Of a stretch of DNA of 64,000 nt, positions 11,318-21,720 are shown one piece after another (within the stretch, counting starts at the first letter, position 1; the number at the start of each line of letters is the position of its first letter). This stretch comes from Tridacna crocea (taxonomy: Eukaryota; Mollusca; Bivalvia; Cardiida; Cardiidae). The position numbers were made by a program, and so were the translations under genes. The notes under the pieces are model-generated. The model was not told the DNA's origin. It ran no database searches and saw only the letters and a program-made list of their open reading frames with translations. The stretch spans positions 15,137,290-15,201,289 of the forward strand of contig OX031061.1 in assembly GCA_943736015.1 (NCBI GenBank), read 5' to 3'.

Positions 11318-11547
11318 TTAACCCTGTATCACACAATCCTGACTTTCAACAACCCTGAGAAAGAAGGCTTTTGAAAACAATTGCTGGTAAAGGAGAAAAT
11401 GCTGGTAACCAGCATTTTCTCCTTTACCCACAATGTTTTCTTCCCTTTCCGAAACAAATTTCAACTTTTCAGTTAAATTTATTTTGTCATCCACAAATGC
11501 TTTTAATCTGGACCAGTCTAAAGTTTTGTTGTTTGGTAAAGAGTTAA
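11318..11547 (+). mobile_element. Hairpin MITE, subfamily A
   Basis: TTAA at both ends, 230 bp. Arm variant GGTAAAGGAG/CTCCTTTACC (about 11393-11438) is changed on both arms relative to the usual GGAAAAGGAG. The outer left arm is altered to CAATTGCTGG. Confidence 0.88.
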
Positions 11548-11839
11548 TATGCATGTCATATTTTTTTAAGTCTAACCCTTTGAGCACTGAATTAATGAAA
11601 TGCATCTTGTCTGTCTCTGGAAAATCACACAAAATGTCATTACCTGATCGTTTCGGCCAGAATATTTATTTAAGTAGCAGGCAATGAAGATCAAGACCAG
11701 ACTGCAGGGAATGTACTGTCTAATCTTAGCTCTGCACTCGGTCCACAAAAAGTTCACAATAAGTAAAATCTAAGTACCACTTAATGGCTTATGAACTTTA
11801 CTTTTTACACCATTATTAGTTGCTAGTCTAATGCCATGA

Positions 11840-12125
11840 CAACTTTGCGAGCCAAGTTTATGATCACTACGTGGATCTTTCCTTGGCTGATTGAGCCCGA
11901 TTTCGAGATTCCTGCGATACACCTTCTATTGGATGCTGGTTATTACCCCCCTTTACATCATATTTCTAAAAATAAATGAAGTATTGTTTTACAAACCCCT
12001 TACGAATACACATGAAGTGACATCCATATAGGTTTCTATTCGAAAGATAAAGACTTGTTCTCTTTTTATCAAAGATGAAATGCTACGGGTGATTTCATTC
12101 GTTGCAGCTAGAGCTGGCTAAATGT
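11840..12125 (-). mobile_element. CATCTTCG-ended MITE, truncated copy
   Basis: It starts CAACTTTGCGAGCCAAG and carries TTATGATCACTACGTGGATC and ATCAAAGATGAAATGCTACG, in inverse order relative to 27801-28348. The far end is replaced by a fragment of a subfamily B hairpin MITE. Confidence 0.65.
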
Positions 12126-12205
12126 AGAGCTTGCCACAATGTTTTCCAAAGGCTCCTACAAGCAATGCGTAGAAATGAGTATCTGTGGAGCAAAGAGTTA
12201 AGTTG
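12126..12205 (-). mobile_element. Hairpin MITE, subfamily B fragment
   Basis: GCCACAATGTTTTCCAAAGG, then AGAAATGAGTATCTGTGGAGCAAAGAGTTAA, the right third of a minus-oriented B copy. Confidence 0.65.
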
Positions 12206-12579
12206 TAGTCTAAGTCCTTATTTAGGACTTCTCAGTTCATCTCTCACCAAGTTCTGCAAACAATTACTTTGGTCAGTTTGAAATACTGTAATGTGTCTTA
12301 CTTTAGAAACAACTGATTTGCGGCATCATTGATGCTATGCATCAACATTTTCTTGTGCTAAAACTTTTCCCAGTGCACTACTTTTTAGTCTGATGTGAAC
12401 AATTTTCACACTCATTTTTCCTCAAGAGATATAGCCGTACAATATTTCATGAATCATGAACCCAAAATGTGGCCTCTGGAGTGTAATTAACTACAACGTT
12501 TTTCTAAAACCTCTCACCAGGTCCTATTTTTTTACCAATGTTGATTGATTGATAGACAAAATATTGTTCATTCAATCTT

Positions 12580-12786
12580 TAACATACAACCCCAGGGTTT
12601 CACCACCCTGAAAAAGAAGACTTCTTAAAACATTGTGGGAAAAGGAGAAAATGCTGGTAACTAGTATTTTACCTTTTCCCACAGTGTTTTCTACCCTTTT
12701 CCAAACAAATTTCAATATCTGATTCACTTTGTCATCTGCAAGTGCTTACAATTTGGACTCGTCAAAAAATATGTTGTTGTTTTTGG
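12580..12786 (+). mobile_element. Hairpin MITE, both ends eroded
   Basis: From about AACATACAACCCC to TTGTTGTTTTTGG. The palindrome at about 12630-12688 has mismatches (CTGGTAACTAGTATTTTACC). Confidence 0.7.
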
Positions 12787-12789
12787 TTG

Positions 12790-13890
12790 CCATGATGTAA
12801 GTGTGCAAAAATGCATGGAGAAGCTGGTCGATTTCAGAGATGCCATGTATCAAGACAACCCTTGTTATCATTTGTGTATATTGGATCTGGGTCTTCGAGA
12901 ATGTCACATGGTAGCATTGCATCTCATTAGTACTATGAGGTAGTAAACAGGACTACTGTTCACACTTCCGATACTGTACCACTGGAGAGTAACATTGTTC
13001 ATTCTGAACCCGTTTTCTTACTACAATGTACTAAACTCTTCCTGTATTAATGATAAATGAAAAAGCGACAATCAGCCTAAGTCGTCATTTCTGTTTACAA
13101 TGTTGATAAATTTGGTATTTGAAGCCTAGTATGGGAAAACAATCAACTGAATGAAAGCCCCCCCCCCCCATATTAACACACTTATAATGGTAGTCAAGCC
13201 TGTCAAGCTAACCACAGGTGATGCATCCAGCGTGCAGCATTGTGGCATTACCCTTTATTTCCGAGAATGTCTCCAAAATCTCAAGCTATGCACGCAAAAT
13301 GCCTCATTTTTACTACAATGCATGCATTATTAAGAGCATATTGTGCAGTGCCGAAAATTTTGACACAGTCTCGAAAACTTTTCTGTCCAAAGACTATGAT
13401 TATGCCAGTTGAAGGGAAACTGCTCGTGTACGTAAAGAGGTCACTGGTTTACCCAAGTCCCAATAACATTATATGATGACATCATAGATTACAAAGGTGA
13501 TAAAAATCCCATGAATTCGATTGGATAAAAGTTTATAGTCATCAGTTTCCGTAAGTCCTCGACTGAAATGGCGACAGAAAGAACACCATTCAATTTCGTC
13601 ATGAAACCGTGCAAAAATTTTAGAAAATACGATTGACAATAAGCAGTCTTTGTCTGAGAAGAAAATGATATATCACCTGACCGCTAGTAAAAGAATTATG
13701 CCCTCATTCCAAGCAGGAAAAACAGTCGACCTTGTTTTGGCACAAACTACATGCGAGACACCAGGTAAGAAAACACTGTGCATGGACAAAAAGGCCTTTG
13801 TAGCTTATCTTGATAAAGTGAGATTTTGAACTTAGTTGTTACCCTTATTGACAAATTTGTGTCAACTAGTGTGGAAATAACTACCTAGAA
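12790..13890. other. No gene seen
   Basis: It contains a poly-C run at about 13158. Overlapping short frames at 13151-13476 share the same DNA in three frames and none has support. Confidence 0.45.
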
Positions 13891-13891
13891 A

Positions 13892-14121
13892 TTAACCCTT
13901 TACTCCATATATACTCATTTTGATGTATCAACAACAGACAGCTTTTGAAAACATTGTGGGAAAAGGAGAAATTGCTTGTAACGAGCAATTTCTCCTTTTC
14001 CCACAATGTTTTCCACTCCATCAGATATTTGTATCCTCATTTGTCCATATTTTTGACATCATATCTTTATTTGCTGTTGAAATGGAAGAGCCTAAAATTG
14101 GCATATCAGGTAAAAGGTTAA
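13892..14121 (+). mobile_element. Hairpin MITE, subfamily B1
   Basis: TTAACCCTTTACTCCATATATACTC to GGTAAAAGGTTAA. The palindrome uses GAAATTGCTTGTAACGAGCAATTTC in place of the A-type centre. Confidence 0.85.
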
Positions 14122-14752
14122 CAGACATGAAAAATTGATTGATTGATAAAATCACGGAAATCCATGACGCAACTAAATGACTCTGACATTGCCCGATCAG
14201 AGTCAATTTAGACTGTTTTTTCAGCATTTAAATGATTTTAAGCTGAAATTTTACACTTATATCGCAATATAACAGACTCTTTTGCTTCAAATCATCAATA
14301 TGGATTGCTTTACTTCTAGTTGGGAACCATATTGTCTTACCCTCTAATCAAAAATTTTAGATCTAACCCAGATTTACAGTTCAGGATTTAAGTGTACCAT
14401 TGAAATAAAAAGCTAGTGGGAACACTGCTATCTGTATAAGTTGAATCATTGTGTGATGCATTAGAAAAGATGCACATCTTACATTTATTGTTGCACTCCT
14501 TTATCTAACAATTATTCATTTTCTCAAAAAAATCAATTTCCCCCTGTGCAAATGAGAGTGCCCCCTTTTTGTTAGGTTCAGGGGGCATGTGCCTCACATT
14601 TTGAAATTTCTGGATGCATAACATTACTGTACCCAGAAATTGTCAGACTTTTTTGTTTACATGACACCCAATGCTGCATTTTCATTGCCTATTGTAAATC
14701 GAAATCGGCAGAAAGGTCAATTTTGGACCATTTCATTGCATGTACCCATCAA

Positions 14753-15484
14753 CAGTGATCTGCCGAGGTTTTGAAGATGCTGGGACAATGTCCCCTTTGA
14801 CTGAAAAAAGTGGGGACATTTTCAAAAAACTGGGGACATTTTCACATCATTTCATCTTAAAAACTCTTCGGTTTTTGAGAACAGATATTTTATTGTACTT
14901 GTTATTGTCAACACTAGAGGACGACTGGGTGGGGGGCTATTCACTTTCAGAGGTGATCGGGCATTCGTTATGATTTTGGTTATTGTCATTTTGGATTAAT
15001 TCATTACTGTCTAGATCAGTGTCAGTTTGTGTTTTATTTGACTCCACATCGCATTGTGTTGTCAGTTTCTTCGTAGGAGCAGTGAAATATGATTGAATGT
15101 CCCTCGTGGACAATCTTTTCCGCTTTGTGTCTCTGTCGGCCATGGTTACTGATGTTGCGAGCCATTTCGTCAAAAACAGTTTGATTGGTAGCTAGCTACA
15201 TGGTAGCGTGTGTGCAGCCAATCACAATTGGCGAAACAAACTATGATATAGAGGAAGTAATGGGCTTTCCTCTGACGCAATCGTTGGTGAATCAGTTTGG
15301 TTCGACCCGCAAATTGAACTTTCTGTTTACCTACTTTCGCTTTGAAAAGGTTAGTTCATTCGGTTTTGAAATTGGACACAGCTGATTTTGTGTTGCGTCA
15401 TTGGCGCACCTGTTGGAATTTTCATGCGCCCTAGATGATTTTACTGCATCTAGGGCGCAAAAACGCAGCCTCGGCAGATCACTG
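14753..15484 (-). mobile_element. 732-bp hAT-like element with 16-bp TIRs and an N-terminal coding remnant
   Basis: CAGTGATCTGCCGAGG at 14753-14768 is repeated inverted at 15469-15484. CATCAA flanks both ends (14747-14752 and 15485-15490), a possible 6-bp duplication; hAT usually gives 8 bp. Inside, the minus strand 15173-14937 encodes MADRDTKRKRLSTRDIQSYF..., like the N-terminus of a transposase with a PCNA-binding-like QSYF motif. A 12-bp-arm hairpin (GCGCCCTAGATG) lies at 15426-15459. It reads as an internally deleted copy of a larger element. Confidence 0.6.
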
Positions 15485-15490
15485 CATCAA

Positions 15491-17343
15491 GTATATTTTG
15501 TATTGTACTGTATTTGTTAGTGTTTGCAAAAGCAATTGCTAGCAAAAAGATTAAGAACGGCCACTTCAGAACTGGTTTCTCTGAGACAACCCGTCTGAGA
15601 TTCAAAAATGACAGATAGCACTGTCTGTACCGTCTGATTTAATCTGCACAGCTAGACTGCAAAAGTATTTAAAAGCAAGTTTGGCATACTTCTGTAGAAA
15701 AACAAAATTGAGCGAAGTTTTCACTGAGTAATTCAACCATCTTTTCAAACCATTATTTTTACTTTAACTTTGATGTTTGTGTAATCAGTTTCTAAAAGAG
15801 AAACAATAAAACATTGTATAAAATAGCTCCTGAAAATACCTACACCTCAATATTTTAAGTATATGATACAATAACACTTAAAGCACCATTTACAACTGTT
15901 GTTACCAAAGCTGGTAGTAAACATTCACGATGAGACTGCACAGAACAAGTATTCTGATCTTTATCCACACTGTTCCATGTGCCAAAACATTTTGAACAAA
16001 AGCCACCTCAAAAATTCCTCTTATTTGTGTCATTAACCTCAAAGAGCCAAATAAAACCAAAATATATTTTACTATAGAAATAAGACCGAAATAAACTCAG
16101 TATCAAGATTGATCTTGTCTGGGGAGTTTCAGCAAAGCAGACAGTGTAGATCAAAGATCATACTACACGTTTTGTGCAGCCTGATCTTGATCTACACTGG
16201 CCACAGAGGCAGCTATATTGGTCAAGAAAAGGGTTATACAGGTTAATTCCTGGACCGAAAATACAAGTTGGGTTTTTTCTGCTATACCCCAAGGGCTCAG
16301 ACTGATTTTTACTTGGAACACAGATAAGCACAAAACTTTGAAGCTATCTTTTTTTTGCTATTAGTTGAAAGTGTTTGCCTCCTTGATGATTTCAGGAAAG
16401 TTCAACCGACTCTTTACAAGACCCATTCGGTGCGTAATTTTTTGCGTTTCAGTTGCAAGTGTTTGTTTCCTTGACGACTTCAGGAAAGTTCAATGGCCTC
16501 TTTACAAGACCCATTTGTTATGTAAATGAACCAAGTACATAGTTGTCAGATATATGTCTGCAAATCCAAAGAATTTGCAAAAAAGAGGCTTCTAATTTTG
16601 ATTTTTCACAGTGAAACACTTTTTTTGGTTTTGAACTGCACTGTAGTTTTATTGTCATACGGTGACCATGACCTTTTATTCATCAGACCAATCAGAGGGA
16701 TCAAATTGACAAGACAAGCACCTAAGTGATCCAAAGCAGTGTCCCGGTTTGTTTGAGTACATTTTTCTTTCATTTCTGTAGTTGGTTTTTATCGTTTTTC
16801 ATCTATAGTTTTGAATTTTAATAGTATATTTTAAAATTTAAAAATTGAAAAGTGAGCTAATATCACATTGTTTATGCGCATGCTCGATAATCAGTGCTAA
16901 AGGGCTCGAAAAAACAGGTCAATAGGCTAATTATACCCGGTCAAAAATTGGCTTACCAAGCAGCAAATCTGGGTATAATGCACTTTAGTGAACACTCTGA
17001 GGTCATTTTGTCAAAAACTTCTGAGGGCATTATTTCTTACCGATTCCATTTCACTTGGGACTTATTACCTGAAAATAAGGAGGGCTTTGGGGGCTGCAAG
17101 TACTTATTTGAAACTATTTATGTGTCTCAGGATTTATGTGTCTGCTAAAGTGCAGTTGACTTGCCATTCCATTAAGTTGAAATAAATCAGCTGGAATGAA
17201 CAAAATAGTTCTAATTTCTTCATGAACTCAGATGTCATAAAAACATGACTATCTGAATTTTTGCTTAAAAATTGTAAACTAACTTGGTAAAAGAAAATTA
17301 AAGTTTTTAAGACCAATTTCCATATTGTGAATGCTATTTGATG
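15491..17343. other. No gene seen; small repeats only
   Basis: Besides the 89-bp tandem duplication it holds a hairpin-like repeat at about 16138-16200 (GTGTAGATCAAAGATCA ... TGATCTTGATCTACAC). Similar text recurs at 7530-7560, 10048-10100 and 11687-11720, so it is a further short dispersed element. Confidence 0.45.
16362..16523 (+). repeat. Imperfect tandem duplication, 89-bp period
   Basis: AGTTG.AAGTGTTTG, TTCAGGAAAGTTCAA and CTCTTTACAAGACCCATT occur in both 16362-16433 and 16451-16523. No function is suggested. Confidence 0.8.
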
Positions 17344-18250
17344 TTCAAATGAATCGTGAATAAATGAACGAATGTTGTTTTATAGCGCATCGACAGCTTT
17401 GGTCATTTAGCGCACATATCTGTGTTAAAAGATAGTAAAAGTGGAGTTGTTTAAACCGAATAAATACATTAATGACTATAAAAGAATTAAGAAGTATCAT
17501 GTGTGATCTTCATATGCATTATAAAGAGCATTATTGAGTTGCAATCCCTATATACTCAAAAGTTTTAAATGATAAGATTTAAGAATGTGATAAAAAAGGT
17601 TTGAAGTAAATGTTGGATTTATAAAAAGAAGTTTTTAAATGGAAAAGAAATATGTATCATTTATAATGTGCATAAAATATGATATTGAGTTGCTGGGCAT
17701 TCCCTGCCAACTCAAGAGTTTTAGATTAAAAGATAAGACTGATAATATTGCTTATTCTAGGAAATGAGGTTAAAACTGGTAAAGGTTGGAGCCTCCAAAG
17801 GGATCAATAATATACTCGCATTAAAGAGGTCCTGTCTCCAATGAGATAAGATGCCCCCAAGAGGGCTAATCCTCCCATTAAGGAGATGTAAACTGAATAT
17901 TAAGGGAATTAAGAATGTTGTAGAAAGATAGGTAAGAAATTCAAGAGTAAATATCACAGTTTACATGCAAAACTCCTTTATGAAAGTGATAATAGATTCA
18001 ACACTGACAGAATCAAAAGTATTTCTTAAACTATCGACATTGAAATATTTTGAACAAACTGGCTGAAAGTCAACGCAATCTAATAGGATATGTTTTACAG
18101 AACAGGTTGCATTGCATGGAATATATTCAGGGGGATCATCTCTGGTCAAGAAACATGAATGTGTGATGCATGAATGGCCAATTCGAACTTGTGCAGTTAT
18201 CACTGCTTCTCGACGAACAGACCTGTAAACAAGGTACCATTCCAGGGGTG
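17344..18250 (-). pseudogene. 5'-truncated LINE: RNase H C-terminus, 3' UTR and CATT tail
   Basis: The frame 18230-17961 encodes the end of a LINE polyprotein (RREAVITAQVRIGHSCITHS, DDPPEYIPC, VKHILLDCVDFQPV, FDSVSVESIITFIKEF), typical of RNase H-bearing invertebrate LINEs. The 3' UTR continues to 17345 and ends in a degenerate (CATT)n tail on the minus strand. It contains an imperfect internal duplication (17521-17570 against 17655-17735, each around GAGTTG...CAACTC-like text). It probably belongs to the same broad class as the EN-RT copy at 21721-24470. Confidence 0.75.
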
Positions 18251-18259
18251 TGGAAATCC

Positions 18260-18810
18260 TACATCCGACTCGGGTAAATCTGACGTCGGACAAGTGCCTT
18301 TTTGCAATCTACTCGTCCATGGAGGGAACAAGGGGGAAAATAGGAGGAAAGATCCGTATTAGACAGTATTTTCCTTGTGAAATAAAAATGTTCTCTCCTT
18401 CTCACTTCGTAAACAAAGACATTTTTAAATTGAATTATGGTGAGCTATTCTGGAATCAGAAAACCCCCAATTATTTGGCAGACTTTATATTTTGACTGCT
18501 GCAGTGCGGCCGAAATGTTGTGGTCTCTTGGCTCCATTTGGTTTGTTTAATGGCGGCAACAAATACCGAACCGAGTTATATTTTTGCACATTATAACAAT
18601 GCACGTAGACTAGATGTGGTTGTTATTCAATCCCTGTCAAATATTAAATTCTTTTTTGTCGTTCGTAAGAACTTACAGCTGACAAAAAAAGTTGTCTTAA
18701 TTTAACACTATGGAACACATTCTTACTCCGTCACAGAAAACATATTTGAAAGAAAACCAAACACGGTGTGTCCAAGTAAAATATGTCAAGAACCGGGATA
18801 AAGTTTGTTA
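18260..18810. other. No gene seen
   Basis: Short plus-strand frames (18250-18495, 18520-18705) have no recognisable motif. Confidence 0.4.
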
Positions 18811-18814
18811 ACAG

Positions 18815-19320
18815 GGTGGGTTCAAATCCCAGTCGGGCAACGATATTTTTTTCACCATCTGTTACATTTGGCGCGCAATGAGGGAATCCAGGGCCTCAGG
18901 AACACCCTTCCTGCACTCTAACCATTTCCGAAACACATGTGGATATGGCCGCGCGATATATCACCAAATACCTGTACCCAGCTACATTAACCTTTACATC
19001 TATCTATTGGATAGACCAATATACTACATACTTCCCCGCCACATAAAGATTCTTCCGCGAATCCCCCAATCACTACTACCCTATCTCTCTAATAAGTGAG
19101 TTTACTTTGGGCACCAAATGTAACAGGTGGTGAAAAAATATCGCAGCTCGACCGGGATTTGAACCCAGGGCCTCAGGAATACCGTTCCTGCACTCTAACC
19201 AACTGAGCTACCGAACCACATGTCGATACGGCCACACGGTATGTCGCCAAATACCTGCACCCAGCTACATTATACCTTTACATCTATCTATGGGATAGAC
19301 CAGTATACTACATGTAGACG
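18815..19320. repeat. tRNA-SINE cluster with direct and inverted copies
   Basis: 18885-19032 and 19165-19314 are direct copies of one element (each with CTCAGGAA..., CCTGCACTCTAACCA and ATCTATCTAT...GGATAGACCA). 18819-18876 is an inverted copy of 19108-19160 (B-box GGTTCAAATCCC followed by CACC...TGTTACATTTGG). The left copy has lost most of its A-box. Confidence 0.6.
19145..19217 (-). repeat. tRNA-like SINE head (73 nt, folds as a cloverleaf)
   Basis: On the minus strand GGTTCGG (5') pairs with TCGAGCT (3') over seven positions, with wobbles. The D stem is GCTC/GAGT, the anticodon stem is CAGGA/TCCTG with loop ACGGTAT, and the T arm is CTGGG-TTCAAAT-CCCGG. A-box (TAGCTCAGTTGG) and B-box (GGTTCAAATCC) are both present. 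Position 33 is C rather than T, and several pairs are G-T. Repeated body sequence follows it, so a tRNA-derived SINE is preferred over a functional tRNA gene (nominal anticodon GGT, threonine). Confidence 0.65.
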
Positions 19321-19368
19321 ATAAAGGCCTTCTTACTTTCAGTGTAAATAGTTCAAATTCTTTGCAGA

Positions 19369-19461
19369 TCGATCTGCAGCTAGTCAAATCTCCACATACT
19401 GAGCCTCAATCTGAAGTGCCGGGTCTGTTGGACATCACTGATCTCCCGCTGCCTGAAAACT
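19369..19461 (+). other. Candidate terminal exon (weak)
   Basis: A TTCTTTGCAG acceptor-like site ending at about 19368 opens a frame IDLQLVKSPHTEPQSEVPGL...LPEN that ends in TAA at 19461. The composition looks protein-like, but there is no partner exon or recognised domain. It could be chance. Confidence 0.2.
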
Positions 19462-19926
19462 AAAATAACATTATCTCTGCACATGATGCAAACTCATTTC
19501 AAGGCACAATAACCAATCCTAGCCTTTCAACTTCCACAGATAATGATTCCCTTGTATCATATGATTGCTGGTGAGCAGTTCTGCTGAAGTATTGGCCATG
19601 GTTTAAGCAGATATAGTGTAATTACAGAGCCATTTATTTGTCTAACTGATGTACAGTGAAAGTCAGTCTGCTTTTCCCAATTGGCCAAAATCGCCTTTGA
19701 ATATCCCAAAATGAAAGGCTTAGGCCCCTTCTCAATTTTGGGGGAAAAAACTTCATAAAGGTTTCCTTTATTTATTTTCATCATTATTATTTAGGGGTGA
19801 AACACTACGGTAAAAAACATATTGCAATACGTATTGACAAGTCTTATAACACCGACGAGACTGAAATGGCAAGGAAATTAAGAATTGTCCATAAGCCAAG
19901 AACCAAGTAAATGACTCTGTGACATG

Positions 19927-21720
19927 TCAAGTCATGTTCTTTTTCAAGAATATAAGCATGTCAACCTTGTCAGCATCAAAAGAAGCCCTCTGCGCTGACA
20001 AAATGTCACTAGTGGTACTGAACACTCACTCAGAGGGCACACCTGTGGCAGGTACACACAAATGTTCCTTTGCCAAACGAGCAAGAAGTGGAACTCTCCT
20101 GGAATTCTCCTTCCACCATGCAAGTGGATCAGACCCCAAGTTCAGTGTATCCATATTCATGTAGACTTTCATTTCCTGTTTTACTTGGTCAAGTTTAGTT
20201 TTGGTGCTCTTTTCAGTTTTAGTTATTATGACATCCTCAAGGATAGATGCTAGACCAGCAGGTTTAGTGTCTTCCTCTGGCTGTCCACTGTCCTCCTGAT
20301 CACTGGGCCCCTTGGCAGCTCCAATGACATCAGGATCTAGCTGTGGTAAAGGGAGCTCTGCTGGTGGGTCGGATGCAGTACTGATGCCTGGTTCTTGTTT
20401 AATTCTCAGAGCAGGCATGTTACTTGCATCTGTTATCACTCTGCTGGCTACAACAAAACCTTTATCATCTGTGAGATATGATGTCTTGAATCGTGGATCA
20501 AGGAGAGAGGTATCCTCCAGAAACTGTCTCTGGTCAGTGTAACTTGGCTTAAGATCATCTGAAATGGTCTTCTTTAACTGTTTCACAGCTTCAGAGTCAG
20601 ACTCGTTACTCACGATTCCTTTGTAAGCAGTTTCTTCTGCAAAGGAAGTATTAAAGAAGCTGTTGGCATGGATTTAGAGCATAAAGCTGTAGTCACTGTC
20701 TGAAGTGGGATGAGCACAGTCATTATGTTTTCAGAAAGAGTTAGGTCATCCTCATTCAAGGTTGCAATGTCAATTTCCTTGGCTTGTATGTCTTTGCTCA
20801 TTCAGGCTGCATAAACGGCAGGTTGTAGTTCAAGAAAACGCTCTGAAATGTCAACAGCCGAGTTCCAGTGTGTGGCAACATCTTGTATAAGCTTTCCTTC
20901 TCTTATCCTGAGAAGTTTTTGCTTATCCTTTAACACTGCTGCAGCTGTTTTGCTTATATGAAAGAAGGCTACAACTCGCCTAATCCTGCCGAGGAGACGA
21001 GATATGGTGTTGATCTTGAGACCTTTCTGAACTGCCAGATTAAATGTATGGGCATAACATGGTAAATAAAGATTGCTGCCAACTTTTCTTGCTGCAACAG
21101 TCATATTGGCAGCATTATCTGACACAACAGGAGGATGTTCAGGCAAACCCCATTCTGTAATTGCCTGCTTGGTGACATTAACAATATTTGTTCCTGTGTG
21201 ACTCATTGGCAGAGAACTTGTCTGAAGCACGTAGTTCTTAAGACACCACTCTTCTGTAATACGAAACGATGTTATTGTCACATACGACTCAGTGGCTCTA
21301 CCTGTCCAACCATCTGTGGTGATAGCCACTAAAAGAGCCTTACACAAACTTGATGGAACTTGTGATTTGATTTGCTCATATATATCTGGAATAATAGTCT
21401 TAGAGAAATATGTTCTTGAAGGTAGAACATATTTGGGGTCCAGAGTCTGAACAAGTTCACGAAAACCTTCATTACAGACCACACTAAATGGACGAAGACC
21501 TTTCACCATAAATTTTGCAATTTTCTCAATTATAAGTCTAGCCCTGTCCAAGGTTGACTTACACAGGCTAGATTTATTGAATAACTCATAGACCTTAGGC
21601 TGCTCTGACTGCTTAAAAGTTGATGACCTAGGAGCACTCGTTTTCAGTATTTTGTGATGCCTTTGTAAATGTGTGCTAAGATTAGTTGTGCCACCACTAC
21701 ATTTGACCGCTAATCTACCG
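19927..21720 (-). pseudogene. hAT (ZBED-like) transposase, degenerate
   Basis: Three pieces follow one another: 21785-20802, 20801-20610 in the same frame after a TGA, and about 20613-20026 after a one-base frameshift. The last piece continues past a second TGA to a stop at 19927. Domains in order are the last half of a BED zinc finger (SGGTTNLSTHLQRHH), an RNase H-like core with TTDGWTGRATESYVTITSF and VSDNAANMTVAARK (two catalytic Asp positions), and a C-terminal hAT dimerisation region (DPLAWWKEN ... LAKEHLCVPATGVPSE). The second TGA falls where the family has Arg (SERVFS), as expected from CGA-to-TGA decay. The N-terminus is missing, because upstream sequence is LINE. The family cuts and pastes DNA with 8-bp duplications; this copy is inactive. 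Confidence 0.9.

Noticed and set aside
19145-19217. Functional tRNA-Thr(GGT) gene
   Set aside because: Position 33 is C, acceptor pairs include several wobbles, no terminator-like T run was seen close behind, and repeated SINE body sequence surrounds it.
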